Assembly (NCBI RefSeq): GCF_001647715.1
Contig: NZ_CP015600.1
Coordinates: 1,798,001 to 1,862,000 of the forward strand
Origin: Pseudomonas antarctica
GTDB lineage: Bacteria > Pseudomonadota > Gammaproteobacteria > Pseudomonadales > Pseudomonadaceae
Length of the DNA stretch: 64,000 bases
Direction: 5' to 3'
A program made the position numbers and the translations under genes. The stretch's first letter is position 1. Every line of letters begins with the position of its first letter. A model generated the notes under the pieces. It did no database searches. It was not told where the DNA came from and saw only the letters and a list, made by a program, of their open reading frames with translations. Positions 21,636 through 33,214 of this stretch are shown here, piece after piece.

Positions 21636-22088
21636 TTAAGAACTTTTTACCAGCTTCACCGCCAGCACATCACACGGCGCGCCGTGCAGCACATCATTGG
21701 CGGTAGAGCCCAGCAGCAACGCCAGGCCGTGGCGGCCATGGCTGCCGACCACAATCAGGTCGCAGTTCTGCTCTTTGGCCAAGTGGTGGATTTCCTGGCG
21801 CGGCTGGCCGTAGGTGAGATGGGAGTTTTCCTTGGTCACTTCCGGGTACTTCAGGATCAAGCGATCCAGGCGCTCTTTGGCCTGGTCAAACTGCTGTTGC
21901 TGCAACTGGGAAAGGTCCATGGGCACGTCGCCACCAAAGGCCATGGCCATGGGCTCGACGATATGCACGAGTGACAGCTTGGCACCGTTGGCGATTGCTG
22001 AAGCCTGCGCGCGCTTGATAACCGGGTCGCACTCTTCGGTCAGATCGACAGCGACCAGGATATGTTTGTAGGAATGTTCGTTGGGCAT
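21636..22088 (-). CDS. Universal stress protein A family
   Basis: A 150-residue single-domain USP. It begins HILVAVDLTEECDPVIKRA and ends with the ATP-binding pattern VVGSHGRHGLALLLGSTAND (G-2x-G-9x-G-S/T), so it is of the ATP-binding class. GGAGGAACGCGCC precedes the ATG. It matches in position PAO1 PA3017, next to uup. The role is general stress survival; no specific partner is evident. Confidence 0.92.
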   Translation of the reverse strand: MPNEHSYKHILVAVDLTEECDPVIKRAQASAIANGAKLSLVHIVEPMAMAFGGDVPMDLSQLQQQQFDQAKERLDRLILKYPEVTKENSHLTYGQPRQEIHHLAKEQNCDLIVVGSHGRHGLALLLGSTANDVLHGAPCDVLAVKLVKSS

Positions 22089-22193
22089 GGCGCGTTCCTC
22101 CAGGAGACTGCAATAAGTTCAGTATGGCTGGTTTCAAGCGGATGGGGTTGCGTCAGCTCAAACCCGCTCATCTAGAAATTCGGGAGTACACAT

Positions 22194-22631
22194 ATGACGG
22201 TCTGGATAGTGGTGTCAATCCTTCTGGTGGTTCTGAGCCCTCTGGCATGGCTGCGCCCGTCGCGTCATCAGAGCGGGCGCATGGCCCTGCGGATGGAGGC
22301 GCGCCGCATGGGTCTGGCCATGCAGTTGGCACCTCAGGAGTGGCCGTATTGGCTCAAGCAGGAGCCGCCGAGCCCTTGCGCGCAGTACTGCCGGCCACGG
22401 CGCGGCAGTGCGCCGGCGATATGGAGTTATTGGCAGATGGAGCCAGGGGTTTGGGTCAATCAATGGCGCGAAGTGTGCGTCGATGAAAAGTTGTTGCCGC
22501 ATTTTGCGACGTTGCCGGCCAACGTCTACAAGGTCGAAGCCGACAAGCAAATGATCGCCTTGTATTGGGGCGAGAAGGGCGAGGCGAGTGTGTTGAAGGA
22601 CATTGATACGTTGCTTAAAGCCTTGGCGTAA
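22194..22631 (+). CDS. Conserved hypothetical protein with N-terminal membrane anchor
   Basis: A 145-residue protein. One N-terminal hydrophobic segment (VWIVVSILLVVLSPLAWLRP) is followed by a basic stretch (RMALRMEARRMG) and a soluble domain with several Trp. GGGAGTACACAT precedes the ATG. I do not recognise a named domain. Position between usp and fadB corresponds to PAO1 PA3016, so it appears conserved in the genus. A cytosolic domain tethered to the inner membrane is the most likely layout. Confidence 0.75.
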   Translation: MTVWIVVSILLVVLSPLAWLRPSRHQSGRMALRMEARRMGLAMQLAPQEWPYWLKQEPPSPCAQYCRPRRGSAPAIWSYWQMEPGVWVNQWREVCVDEKLLPHFATLPANVYKVEADKQMIALYWGEKGEASVLKDIDTLLKALA

Positions 22632-22676
22632 CGCCGCCCGGAGCAAGCGCGCCCTGTCAGAAAGGCGGGCAATAAA

Positions 22677-22700
22677 AAGCCCGACATCATCATCGGGCTG
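22677..22700 (-). terminator. Terminator facing the minus strand
   Basis: On the minus strand AGCCCGA-TGATGATG-TCGGGCT is followed by TTTTTATT. The T run is on the minus side although no annotated minus-strand gene ends here. On the plus strand it may still slow transcripts of the preceding gene. Confidence 0.65.
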
Positions 22701-23142
22701 GAGTTGGCCAGGCAGGCCGGTAAATCTGTGTGTCATGCGTCGGATGTTCATCCAGGCGCGTTACGGTTGTCGCAAGCCTAGCGGCATATCCCGTTCTGTA
22801 CAGTCTTTTCCCACATCTTTTCCATTATTGATCTCGTGAATAGTTGAGTATCGGCTAGGCGTGGGCTTGGGGGTGGGGTTCTGAAATGACTGGAAAGTCG
22901 CGTTTTTCCTAGCCTTTCGAGCGATTGACAATTGCTCGGAATTGGATGAAGGTGGCGTACCCAAATCAAACGGGCGTATGAATTGAGCGTTTGTCTGTCA
23001 GACGGCTCATACATAACCCCGACTATCGCATTGGCGGGTGTGCCTGGCGGATTGGCGTGAGCATTGACGTCATCATCAATGTCCAACCATAGGCCAGCGT
23101 CCAATGTGTACTGTTCAGCTTCCATATCGTGGAGATCAGTTG
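22701..23142. other. Long leader/intergenic region before fadBA
   Basis: About 440 bases without a gene that I can support. It contains a TTGACA at 22925-22930 without a good -10 partner, a PsrA-like palindrome at 22967-22980, and the fadB ribosome site. Reading frames that cross it have no ribosome site and no protein-like composition. Confidence 0.6.
22967..22980. promoter_or_regulatory. Candidate PsrA operator for fadBA
   Basis: CAAACGGGCGTATG differs by one base from the pattern (G/C)AAAC-N4-GTTT(G/C) seen twice upstream of psrA in this window. PsrA is known to repress fadBA in P. aeruginosa. The site lies about 165 bases before the fadB start. Confidence 0.5.
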
Positions 23143-26495
<3,353 letters not shown>

Positions 26496-26512
26496 GCGTT
26501 GAGTTGACGGAA

Positions 26513-26542
26513 GCCGGGGCCCAGTGCCCCGGTTTTTGTTTT
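26513..26542 (+). terminator. Intrinsic terminator of fadBA
   Basis: CCGGGGC-CCAGT-GCCCCGG is followed by TTTTTGTTTTTT, a textbook terminator for the fadBA transcript. Confidence 0.9.
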
Positions 26543-26592
26543 TTGGAATTTTTAATATTTTTTTTCAACAAATTTTGTAAGAGGGCCAGAGC

Positions 26593-26829
26593 ATGAAAGT
26601 CGAACCCGGGCTCTACCAACATTATAAGGGGCCGCAGTACCGCGTTTTTAATGTGGCGCGGCACTCCGAGACCGAAGAAGAAGTCGTGTTTTACCAAGCA
26701 CTGTATGGCGATTACGGCTTTTGGGTGCGCCCTTTGAGCATGTTCCTGGAGACCGTCGAAGTTGACGGCGAGCAGGTCCCGCGCTTTGCTTTGGTCCAGG
26801 CCGAACCCAGTCTTTTTTCAAGGCAATAA
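26593..26829 (+). CDS. DUF1653 domain protein
   Basis: A 78-residue protein that is nearly all DUF1653: GLYQHYKGPQYRVFNVARHS, then EEVVFYQALYGDYGFWVRPL and FLETVEVDG. The family has a small beta-fold of unknown function. AGAGGGCCAGAGC precedes the ATG. It lies between fadBA and topA in the position of PAO1 PA3012. Confidence 0.88.
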   Translation: MKVEPGLYQHYKGPQYRVFNVARHSETEEEVVFYQALYGDYGFWVRPLSMFLETVEVDGEQVPRFALVQAEPSLFSRQ

Positions 26830-26854
26830 CGGCAGGTCCCGCAGAATGCTGCGC

Positions 26855-26883
26855 TTGACCTCACCTTGTTGCCACTATATATA
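26855..26883 (+). promoter_or_regulatory. Sigma-70 promoter of topA
   Basis: TTGACC (26855-26860), a 17-base spacer and TATATA (26878-26883) form a strong housekeeping promoter about 60 bases before the topA start. Confidence 0.75.
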
Positions 26884-26943
26884 GCGTTGCCGCGACAGGC
26901 GCCAACTGCCTTTCACTTCTCGAATTCAGGAATTTTCCGATCC

Positions 26944-29565
26944 ATGGGCAAATCGCTGGTCATTGTGGAATCCCCGGCTAAGGCCAAGACCATCAACAAG
27001 TACTTGGGTAACGAGTACGTGGTGAAGTCGAGTATCGGCCATATCCGAGACCTGCCCACCAGCGGTTCGGCTAGCGCCAGCAAGGAGCCGGCCGCCAAGC
27101 GCGGCAAGGCGGCTGCGGGCGAAGGTCCGGTGCTCACCCCTAAAGAGAAAGCGCGCAAGCAGCTGGTCTCCCGCATGGGTGTGGACCCGGAACATGGCTG
27201 GAAGGCCAAGTACGAAATCCTTCCCGGCAAGGAAAAGGTCATCGAAGAGCTGCGCCGGCTCGCCAAAGATGCTGACACCATCTATCTCGCGACGGACTTG
27301 GACCGCGAAGGGGAAGCCATTGCCTGGCACCTGCGGGAAGCCATCGGCGGTGACGACAGCCGCTACAAGCGTGTCGTGTTCAACGAAATCACCAAGAAAG
27401 CCATCCAGGAAGCCTTCTCCAAGCCGGGCGAGCTGGACATCGACCGTGTAAACGCTCAGCAGGCCCGTCGCTTCCTCGACCGCGTCGTGGGCTACATGGT
27501 CTCGCCATTGCTGTGGGCCAAGATCGCCCGTGGCCTGTCCGCCGGCCGTGTGCAATCGGTAGCGGTCAAGCTGGTGGTAGAGCGTGAGCGCGAGATTCGT
27601 GCGTTCAACCCCGAAGAATACTGGGACGTGCACGCTGACCTCGGCACTGCCAAGGGCGCCAACGTGCGCTTTGAAGTAGCCCGCGAGAAAGGCGAGGCGT
27701 TCAAGCCGCTGAATGAAGCCCAGGCCATGGCCGCGCTGGAGAAGCTCAAATCTTCCAGCTACAGCATCGTCAAGCGTGAAGACAAACCGACCAGCAGCAA
27801 GCCGTCGGCGCCGTTCATCACCTCCACCCTGCAACAGGCCGCGAGCAACCGCCTGGGTTTCGGTGTGAAGAAAACCATGATGATGGCCCAGCGTCTGTAC
27901 GAAGCCGGCTACATCACTTATATGCGTACCGACTCCACCAACCTGTCGCAAGACGCGGTGGCGATGGCGCGTACTTATATTGAAAGCGAGTTCGGCAAGA
28001 AATACCTGCCGGAGAAGCCGAACGTCTACAGCAGCAAAGAAGGCGCCCAGGAGGCTCACGAAGCGATTCGTCCTTCTGACGCCAACACCGAGCCAAGCAA
28101 GCTGAGTGGCATGGAGCGCGACGCTGAGCGCCTCTACGAGCTGATCTGGCGCCAATTCCTGGCGTGCCAGATGCTGCCGGCGCAATACCTGTCCACCACC
28201 GTCAGTGTGGCGGCTTCCGACTTCGAGCTACGTGCCAAGGGCCGTATCCTCAAGTTCGACGGCTACACCCGCGTCATGCCGCAAATTGCCAAGCCAGGCG
28301 ACGACGATGTGCTGCCGGACATGGCCCAGGGCGATACGCTCAAGCTGATCAAGCTCGACCCGTCCCAGCACTTCACCAAGCCGCCGGCGCGTTACTCCGA
28401 AGCCAGCCTGGTGAAAGAGATGGAAAAGCGCGGTATCGGTCGTCCTTCGACCTATGCGGCGATCATCTCGACCATTCAGGACCGTGGCTACGTGGCCCTG
28501 CACAACCGTCGTTTCTATTCGGAAAAGATGGGCGACATCGTCACTGAGCGCCTGTCCGAGAGTTTCTCCAACCTGATGGACTACGGCTTCACCGCCGGCA
28601 TGGAAGAGAACCTCGATGACGTGGCCCAGGGCGAGCGCGACTGGAAAAACGTGCTCGACGAGTTCTACGGCGACTTCAAAAAGAAACTCGAAGTGGCCGA
28701 AAGCCCTGAGAGCGGCATGCGTGCCAACCAGCCGGTAATGACTGACATCCCGTGCCTGACCTGCGGGCGCCCGATGCAAATTCGTACGGCGTCCACCGGT
28801 GTGTTCCTCGGTTGCTCGGGCTACAGCCTGCCGCCGAAAGAGCGCTGCAAGGCCACCGTCAATCTGGTGCCGGGTGACGAAATCGCGGCAGACGACGAGG
28901 GTGAATCCGAGTCGCTGGTACTGCGCGGCAAGCACCGTTGCCCGATCTGCAGCACGGCAATGGACGCCTACCTGCTCGACGAGAAGCACAAGTTGCACAT
29001 CTGCGGTAACAACCCGGATTGCGACGGCTACGAGATCGAAGAGGGCAGCTACCGCATCAAGGGCTACGAAGGCCCGAGCCTGGAATGCGACAAGTGCGGC
29101 AGCGAGATGCAGCTCAAGACCGGCCGTTTCGGCAAGTTCTTTGGTTGCACCAACCCGACCTGCAAGAACACCCGCAAACTGCTGAAAAGCGGTGACGCGG
29201 CGCCGCCAAAGATGGACCCGGTGAAGATGCCCGAACTCAAGTGCGAGAAGGTCAACGACACCTACATCCTGCGTGACGGCGCATCGGGACTGTTCCTGGC
29301 CGCAAGCCAGTTCCCGAAAAACCGCGAGACCCGCGCGCCGCTGGTGCTGGAGATCGTGCCGCACAAGGACGAAATCGATCCTAAGTACCACTTCCTGTGT
29401 GAAGCGCCGAAGAAGGACCCCGACGGTCGCCCGGCGGTGATCCGTTACAGCCGTAAAACCAAGGAGCAGTACGTGCAGACCGAAGTGGACGGCAAGCCTA
29501 CCGGCTGGAAAGCGTTCTACGACGGCGGCAAGTGGAAGGTCGAGGACAAGCGCCAGGGCGCTTGA
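26944..29565 (+). CDS. topA: DNA topoisomerase I
   Basis: An 873-residue type IA topoisomerase that removes negative supercoils. The Toprim domain begins [20 protein letters not shown] and carries [12 protein letters not shown]; the active Tyr is about residue 326 in [13 protein letters not shown]. The C-terminus has three four-Cys zinc modules (CLTCGRPMQ..., CPICSTAMD..., CDKCGSEMQ...) and a tail rich in basic residues. The start at 26944 gives [10 protein letters not shown] as in homologues; an upstream in-frame extension overlaps the promoter and is rejected. Confidence 0.97.
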   Translation: MGKSLVIVESPAKAKTINKYLGNEYVVKSSIGHIRDLPTSGSASASKEPAAKRGKAAAGEGPVLTPKEKARKQLVSRMGVDPEHGWKAKYEILPGKEKVIEELRRLAKDADTIYLATDLDREGEAIAWHLREAIGGDDSRYKRVVFNEITKKAIQEAFSKPGELDIDRVNAQQARRFLDRVVGYMVSPLLWAKIARGLSAGRVQSVAVKLVVEREREIRAFNPEEYWDVHADLGTAKGANVRFEVAREKGEAFKPLNEAQAMAALEKLKSSSYSIVKREDKPTSSKPSAPFITSTLQQAASNRLGFGVKKTMMMAQRLYEAGYITYMRTDSTNLSQDAVAMARTYIESEFGKKYLPEKPNVYSSKEGAQEAHEAIRPSDANTEPSKLSGMERDAERLYELIWRQFLACQMLPAQYLSTTVSVAASDFELRAKGRILKFDGYTRVMPQIAKPGDDDVLPDMAQGDTLKLIKLDPSQHFTKPPARYSEASLVKEMEKRGIGRPSTYAAIISTIQDRGYVALHNRRFYSEKMGDIVTERLSESFSNLMDYGFTAGMEENLDDVAQGERDWKNVLDEFYGDFKKKLEVAESPESGMRANQPVMTDIPCLTCGRPMQIRTASTGVFLGCSGYSLPPKERCKATVNLVPGDEIAADDEGESESLVLRGKHRCPICSTAMDAYLLDEKHKLHICGNNPDCDGYEIEEGSYRIKGYEGPSLECDKCGSEMQLKTGRFGKFFGCTNPTCKNTRKLLKSGDAAPPKMDPVKMPELKCEKVNDTYILRDGASGLFLAASQFPKNRETRAPLVLEIVPHKDEIDPKYHFLCEAPKKDPDGRPAVIRYSRKTKEQYVQTEVDGKPTGWKAFYDGGKWKVEDKRQGA

Positions 29566-29583
29566 TCGGCTCATCTGCGAAAT

Positions 29584-29617
29584 AAAAAGGCCGCCTGCAT
29601 AGGCGGCCTTTTTTTGC
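29584..29617 (+). terminator. Intrinsic terminator of topA
   Basis: AAAGGCCGCC-TGCATA-GGCGGCCTTT followed by a run of T; the A run on the left could also allow action on the other strand. Confidence 0.9.
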
Positions 29618-29691
29618 GCTTGCAGTGCGTTCGGCTGATCCGTGACACTGTTCAGCCAGCATCACGCTTATTCGTTGTGGAGATTGCCGTT

Positions 29692-30213
29692 ATGGCCAAC
29701 GAACTCTATACCCGTACCAATCAGAAAATTTACTTCGCGGGTTTGTCCCTGGAAGCCCTTGGCCGCGCCGAGGAAGGGAAGGAGATGAATGCCATCGCGC
29801 TGGTCCAGGCCGGGCGTGAAGCGGCGTTGTTCCACCTGTACGGCGCGCTGTTGGGGTTGTGTCATGAGATTGCCGGGTTCTACCGTCTGCCCCAGGCTGG
29901 TTCGCCGCGTGCAGAAATGATCATGAACCACGACGTACTGGCGAGCATGGCCATCCCTGAACTGGCCGAGTTGGTAGAAATGGCCCAGAGCCCCGACAGT
30001 TGGGTAGCCCGTCTGCTCAAGGCACATGCCGATATGTTTCAGCCGCCACGTGTTCCCCATGTGCCCAAGGGCGATGTGACACAGCCGCTGATCGTGGCAG
30101 TGGCTCTGGAAGAGGATGAGCCCAAGCCATTGGGCCGGGAAGAGCTGGAGAGCTGGCGTCAGGCGCTGAAAAAGATGGCGTTGCGGTTTCGTGAAGGGTT
30201 GAACGAGTGCTGA
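29692..30213 (+). CDS. DUF6586-type conserved Pseudomonas protein (PA3010-like)
   Basis: A 173-residue, mostly helical soluble protein starting MANELYTRTNQKIYFAGLSL. TGGAGATTGCCGTT precedes the chosen ATG; an upstream in-frame extension runs through the topA terminator and is rejected. The position after topA matches PAO1 PA3010. I know no function for the family. A conserved RAEEGKEMNAIALVQAGREA segment (residues about 25-44) suggests a helical bundle. Confidence 0.78.
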   Translation: MANELYTRTNQKIYFAGLSLEALGRAEEGKEMNAIALVQAGREAALFHLYGALLGLCHEIAGFYRLPQAGSPRAEMIMNHDVLASMAIPELAELVEMAQSPDSWVARLLKAHADMFQPPRVPHVPKGDVTQPLIVAVALEEDEPKPLGREELESWRQALKKMALRFREGLNEC

Positions 30214-30240
30214 GGCGTTTTCGCTAAGCTGCACTCAAAA

Positions 30241-30332
30241 CTGTGGGAGCGGGCTTGTTCGCGAAAGCGGAGTATCAGTCAACAGGTTCATTACTGACCC
30301 ACCGCATTCGCGAGCAAGCCCGCTCCCACAGT
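30241..30332. repeat. REPIN (inverted REP pair)
   Basis: CTGTGGGAGCGGGCTTGTTC at the left and GAGCAAGCCCGCTCCCACAG at the right form a head-to-head pair, here between two genes running in the same direction. Confidence 0.9.
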
Positions 30333-30479
30333 TGAACCGAGCAGGCAGTACATCCGGCACAGGGCTCGCAACCTTCAATAAGCACCATTCATCAAGCCGT
30401 AAAGAAACCTGTTCAGATCCGCAGCGAGGCGGGGTGGATGACTGATATAATCCCGGCCTTTCGTGGAGAACAGACTTTT

Positions 30480-30713
30480 ATGCCAACGTCCTTTCTGGAA
30501 ATTGTTGAATTGCCTGACGGCCGAATCGAGCTGCGCCGGGCTGAGGACGAGGGTTCTCTGGTTATCTTGGATTTTTCCGAGGACGCAAAAGCGTTCCTGC
30601 AAGGCCAGCACGTGGAAGTAGCGAAAGCCATGTTGAGCGTGGGCGTGCAGATGGCAGGTCGCCTGGCAGAAGGCGAACCGGAGAAGGATGACGGCCCGCG
30701 GGTTCTTCACTGA
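30480..30713 (+). CDS. Small conserved acidic protein (PA3009-like)
   Basis: A 77-residue protein beginning MPTSFLEIVELPDGRIELRR and rich in Glu and Asp. GTGGAGAACAGACTTTT precedes the ATG; an earlier in-frame start at 30438 lacks a ribosome site. It fits the position of PAO1 PA3009 between topA and sulA-lexA. No function is known to me; the compact beta-then-helix pattern suggests a small globular protein. Confidence 0.75.
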   Translation: MPTSFLEIVELPDGRIELRRAEDEGSLVILDFSEDAKAFLQGQHVEVAKAMLSVGVQMAGRLAEGEPEKDDGPRVLH

Positions 30714-30769
30714 GTTTTTGTGGCGCGTTGGCTCGTTCCAGTGAAGGGGCTTGCTGCTGCAGTTGGCCT

Positions 30770-30908
30770 TTTGTGGCGAGCGGGCTTGCCCCGCGATGGG
30801 CTGCAAAGCGACTCTAAATAGATTTAATGCGGTGTATCAGGTATTCCACGGTGCTTGGTTTTGGGGCTGTTTCGCAGCCCAATGCGGGGCAAGCCCGCTC
30901 GCCACAGA
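30770..30908. repeat. Long REP pair of a different class
   Basis: TGTGGCGAGCGGGCTTGCCC at the left is mirrored by GGGCAAGCCCGCTCGCCACA at the right, with GGGCTGCAAAGC/TTCGCAGCCC further in. It is the GTGGCGAGCGGGCTTG class familiar from P. putida, with a loop of about 85 bases, unlike the other copies here. Confidence 0.82.
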
Positions 30909-30997
30909 AAGCCCATCCTCAACAGCAAGCCTACACTCCATGGTAAACCCCATTGCCACAGGCGTACCTCTGCCACATAGGCATGCAGCTAGCCTGA

Positions 30998-31471
30998 TTA
31001 CCCCAATCGAATATTCAAGCTCTGTGCATCGCCCGTACGCGCGGCGCTGATCAACTGCTGCTTGGCGGTAGCGTTCAGCGGGTTCAGCCAGCTCACCACG
31101 GTGTGGCTGCGGCCTAGGCGCAAGGCCTCGCAAGTTAATTGCTGGGCGCTTTGCGTGCCGCGCGGTTGCAGCAGCAGGATGCGCTCACGGTTGAGGCCGG
31201 CATCCCGCAGCCATGCCTGGGTCAGGCTGGCTGGCGGGGCGATCAGCGTTAGCCAGCGCGCGTCCTGCTCCTCGCTCAATTCGCGAAGGATCGGCGCCAG
31301 CAGGCTCAGGCAGCTCCCGGCAGCACCGCGCAACGACAGCTCACTGAACGCCTCAGGTTCGGAGCCCCAAGGGGCTTCGACCGTTTCCTTGAGGATGGGC
31401 GCAAGGGGTTGGGCCATAAAGGCCTCGAACAGCGACAGTTGTGTGTGTTGTGGGGTGTGCACGAGCTGCAT
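30998..31471 (-). CDS. sulA: SOS cell division inhibitor SulA
   Basis: A 157-residue SulA/RecA-like protein, blocking FtsZ polymerisation during DNA damage. The start at 31471 (MQLVHTPQHTQLSLFEAFMA) follows AAAGGAGGCACC. The core SWLNPLNATAKQQLISAART and ERILLLQPRG fit the family. It starts 10 bases after the lexA stop on the same strand, so it is the second gene of a lexA-sulA operon under the two LexA boxes at 32101-32135, the usual Pseudomonas arrangement. Confidence 0.88.
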   Translation of the reverse strand: MQLVHTPQHTQLSLFEAFMAQPLAPILKETVEAPWGSEPEAFSELSLRGAAGSCLSLLAPILRELSEEQDARWLTLIAPPASLTQAWLRDAGLNRERILLLQPRGTQSAQQLTCEALRLGRSHTVVSWLNPLNATAKQQLISAARTGDAQSLNIRLG

Positions 31472-31481
31472 GGTGCCTCCT

Positions 31482-32090
31482 TTAGCGGCGAATGACGCCA
31501 ACGCTCAAGCCTTCGATCACCAGGTCCTGATCTTTCAGGTTCACTTCAATCGGGGCGAACTCAGGGTTCTCGGCCATCAGCCAGACCTTGCTGCCTTCGC
31601 GCTTGAAGCGTTTGACGGTGACTTCATCGCCGATACGCGCGACGACGATCTGGCCATTACGGGCTTCGCGGGTGGTGTGGACGGCCAGCAGGTCGCCGTC
31701 GAAAATCCCCACGTCCTTCATGCTCATCCCGTGTACGCGCAACAGGTAGTCGGCACGCGGATGGAAGAAGGTCGGGTTGATGTTGCAGGATTCCTCGACG
31801 TGCTGTTGCGCCAGGATCGGCGCACCGGCGGCGACGCGACCGATGATCGGCAGCGTCGACTCGTCGGCCTTGGCTTCGAAGCCAGGGATGCGAATGCCGC
31901 GTGAAGCCCCTGGGGTCATCTCGATCGCGCCTTTGCGAGCGAGGGCCTTGAGGTGTTCTTCGGCAGCGTTGGGGGATTTGAACCCCAGTTCCAGCGCAAT
32001 TTCCGCTCGTGTCGGCGGGTAGCCGTTGTCATCGAGGCAGCGCTTGATAAAAGCCAGAATCTCAGCTTGGCGTGGCGTCAGTTTTAGCAT
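31482..32090 (-). CDS. lexA: SOS repressor LexA
   Basis: A 202-residue repressor. The N-terminal winged helix ([20 protein letters not shown]) binds SOS boxes; the self-cleavage site is A88-G89 in GRVAAGAPI, with Ser123 (HGMSMKD) and Lys160 (VTVKRF) as the catalytic dyad. RecA filaments trigger cleavage. It is autoregulated: two LexA boxes lie just upstream, one over the -10 element. sulA follows in the same transcript. Confidence 0.97.
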   Translation of the reverse strand: MLKLTPRQAEILAFIKRCLDDNGYPPTRAEIALELGFKSPNAAEEHLKALARKGAIEMTPGASRGIRIPGFEAKADESTLPIIGRVAAGAPILAQQHVEESCNINPTFFHPRADYLLRVHGMSMKDVGIFDGDLLAVHTTREARNGQIVVARIGDEVTVKRFKREGSKVWLMAENPEFAPIEVNLKDQDLVIEGLSVGVIRR

Positions 32091-32100
32091 GTTGATCGCT

Positions 32101-32152
32101 CTGTCTTTTTATACAGTGACTGGGATTATATACAGTGAACTGCGCTTGGCAA
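32101..32152 (-). promoter_or_regulatory. lexA-sulA promoter with two LexA boxes
   Basis: On the minus strand TTGCCA (32152-32147), 16 bases, TATAAT (32130-32125). SOS boxes of CTG-N10-CAG type: CTGTCTTTTTATACAG (32101-32116) and CTGGGATTATATACAG (32120-32135), three bases apart. The second covers the -10 element. Confidence 0.88.
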
Positions 32153-32294
32153 TCATCCTTTTTTGGCACTCCGCTGGACGGTCATTCGTCACCCGTCCTG
32201 CAAGGCAGAGACAGCGCTGCCTACAGACCGGAAAGGATGTGATTAAATAGCGGCGAATTAGATGACTGCCCGGCCGGAAAACGGACTCGCAGGC

Positions 32295-32338
32295 TTGACA
32301 AGACACACACTGAAACGTATGTTTCAAACAAGTGTTTG
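32295..32338 (+). promoter_or_regulatory. psrA promoter with two overlapping PsrA operators
   Basis: TTGACA (32295-32300), 17 bases, TATGTT (32318-32323). GAAACGTATGTTTC (32312-32325) and CAAACAAGTGTTTG (32325-32338) are two palindromes of (G/C)AAAC-N4-GTTT(G/C) form sharing one base. The first covers the -10 element, which predicts tight self-repression. Confidence 0.82.
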
Positions 32339-32353
32339 TCAGGCGGAGTAGCC

Positions 32354-33061
32354 ATGGCCCAGTCGGAAACCGTTGAACGCATTCTCGATGCTGCCGAGCA
32401 ATTGTTCGCGGAAAAAGGATTTGCTGAAACTTCATTGCGGCTGATCACCAGCAAGGCTGGGGTCAACCTTGCCGCAGTGAACTACCATTTCGGCTCGAAA
32501 AAAGCCCTGATCCAGGCTGTGTTCTCGCGCTTTCTGGGGCCATTCTGCGCCAGCCTCGACCGTGAGCTGGAGCGCCGCCAGACCAAGCCTGAAAACAAGC
32601 CAAGCCTGGAAGACCTGCTGGAAATCCTGGTCGAGCAGGCGCTGGTGGTTCAACCACGCAGCGGCAACGACCTGTCGATCTTCATGCGTCTGTTGGGCCT
32701 GGCCTTCAGCCAGAGCCAGGGTCACCTGCGGCGTTACCTGGAAGACATGTACGGCAAGGTTTTCCGCCGCTATATGTTGCTGGTCAACGAAGCTGCCCCG
32801 CGTATTCCGCCGATTGAGCTGTTCTGGCGCGTGCACTTCATGCTCGGCGCGGCCGCGTTCAGCATGTCCGGGATCAAGGCGTTGCGAGCGATTGCCGAAA
32901 CCGATTTCGGCGTGAACACGTCGATCGAGCAAGTGATGCGCCTGATGGTGCCGTTCCTTGCCGCCGGCATGCGCGCCGAAACCGGCGTGACCGACCAGGC
33001 CATGGCCGCCGCGCAATTGCGCCCACGCAGCAAATCGACACCGGCTGTCGCCAAGGCGTGA
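32354..33061 (+). CDS. psrA: TetR-family transcriptional regulator PsrA
   Basis: A 235-residue TetR-type regulator. The DNA-binding domain spans about residues 5-52 (ETVERILDAAEQLFAEKGFA, then AGVNLAAVNYHFGSKKALI). PsrA senses long-chain fatty acids, represses beta-oxidation genes such as fadBA and its own gene, and activates rpoS in pseudomonads. Identity rests on the lexA-sulA-psrA-nagZ order and on the PsrA-type palindromes in its own promoter. GGCGGAGTAGCC precedes the chosen ATG. Confidence 0.92.
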   Translation: MAQSETVERILDAAEQLFAEKGFAETSLRLITSKAGVNLAAVNYHFGSKKALIQAVFSRFLGPFCASLDRELERRQTKPENKPSLEDLLEILVEQALVVQPRSGNDLSIFMRLLGLAFSQSQGHLRRYLEDMYGKVFRRYMLLVNEAAPRIPPIELFWRVHFMLGAAAFSMSGIKALRAIAETDFGVNTSIEQVMRLMVPFLAAGMRAETGVTDQAMAAAQLRPRSKSTPAVAKA

Positions 33062-33214
33062 CCTGCCCGGGTGTGCGCGGCCGCTTGCATCCGCTAAGCT
33101 AGCCGCCATGCCGATTTCAGCTATTTACTCGCAACCCGTTGTTTTCACCGAGCACCCGTTATTAAGGGCGCCACGTGAGGGCCACGGGTTGTGTGCGTTA
33201 TTTAAGGAAGGTTT

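Noticed and set aside
22778..23125. A 115-codon minus-strand frame upstream of fadB
   Set aside because: No ribosome site, no protein-like composition, and it overlaps the fadB leader and promoter region.
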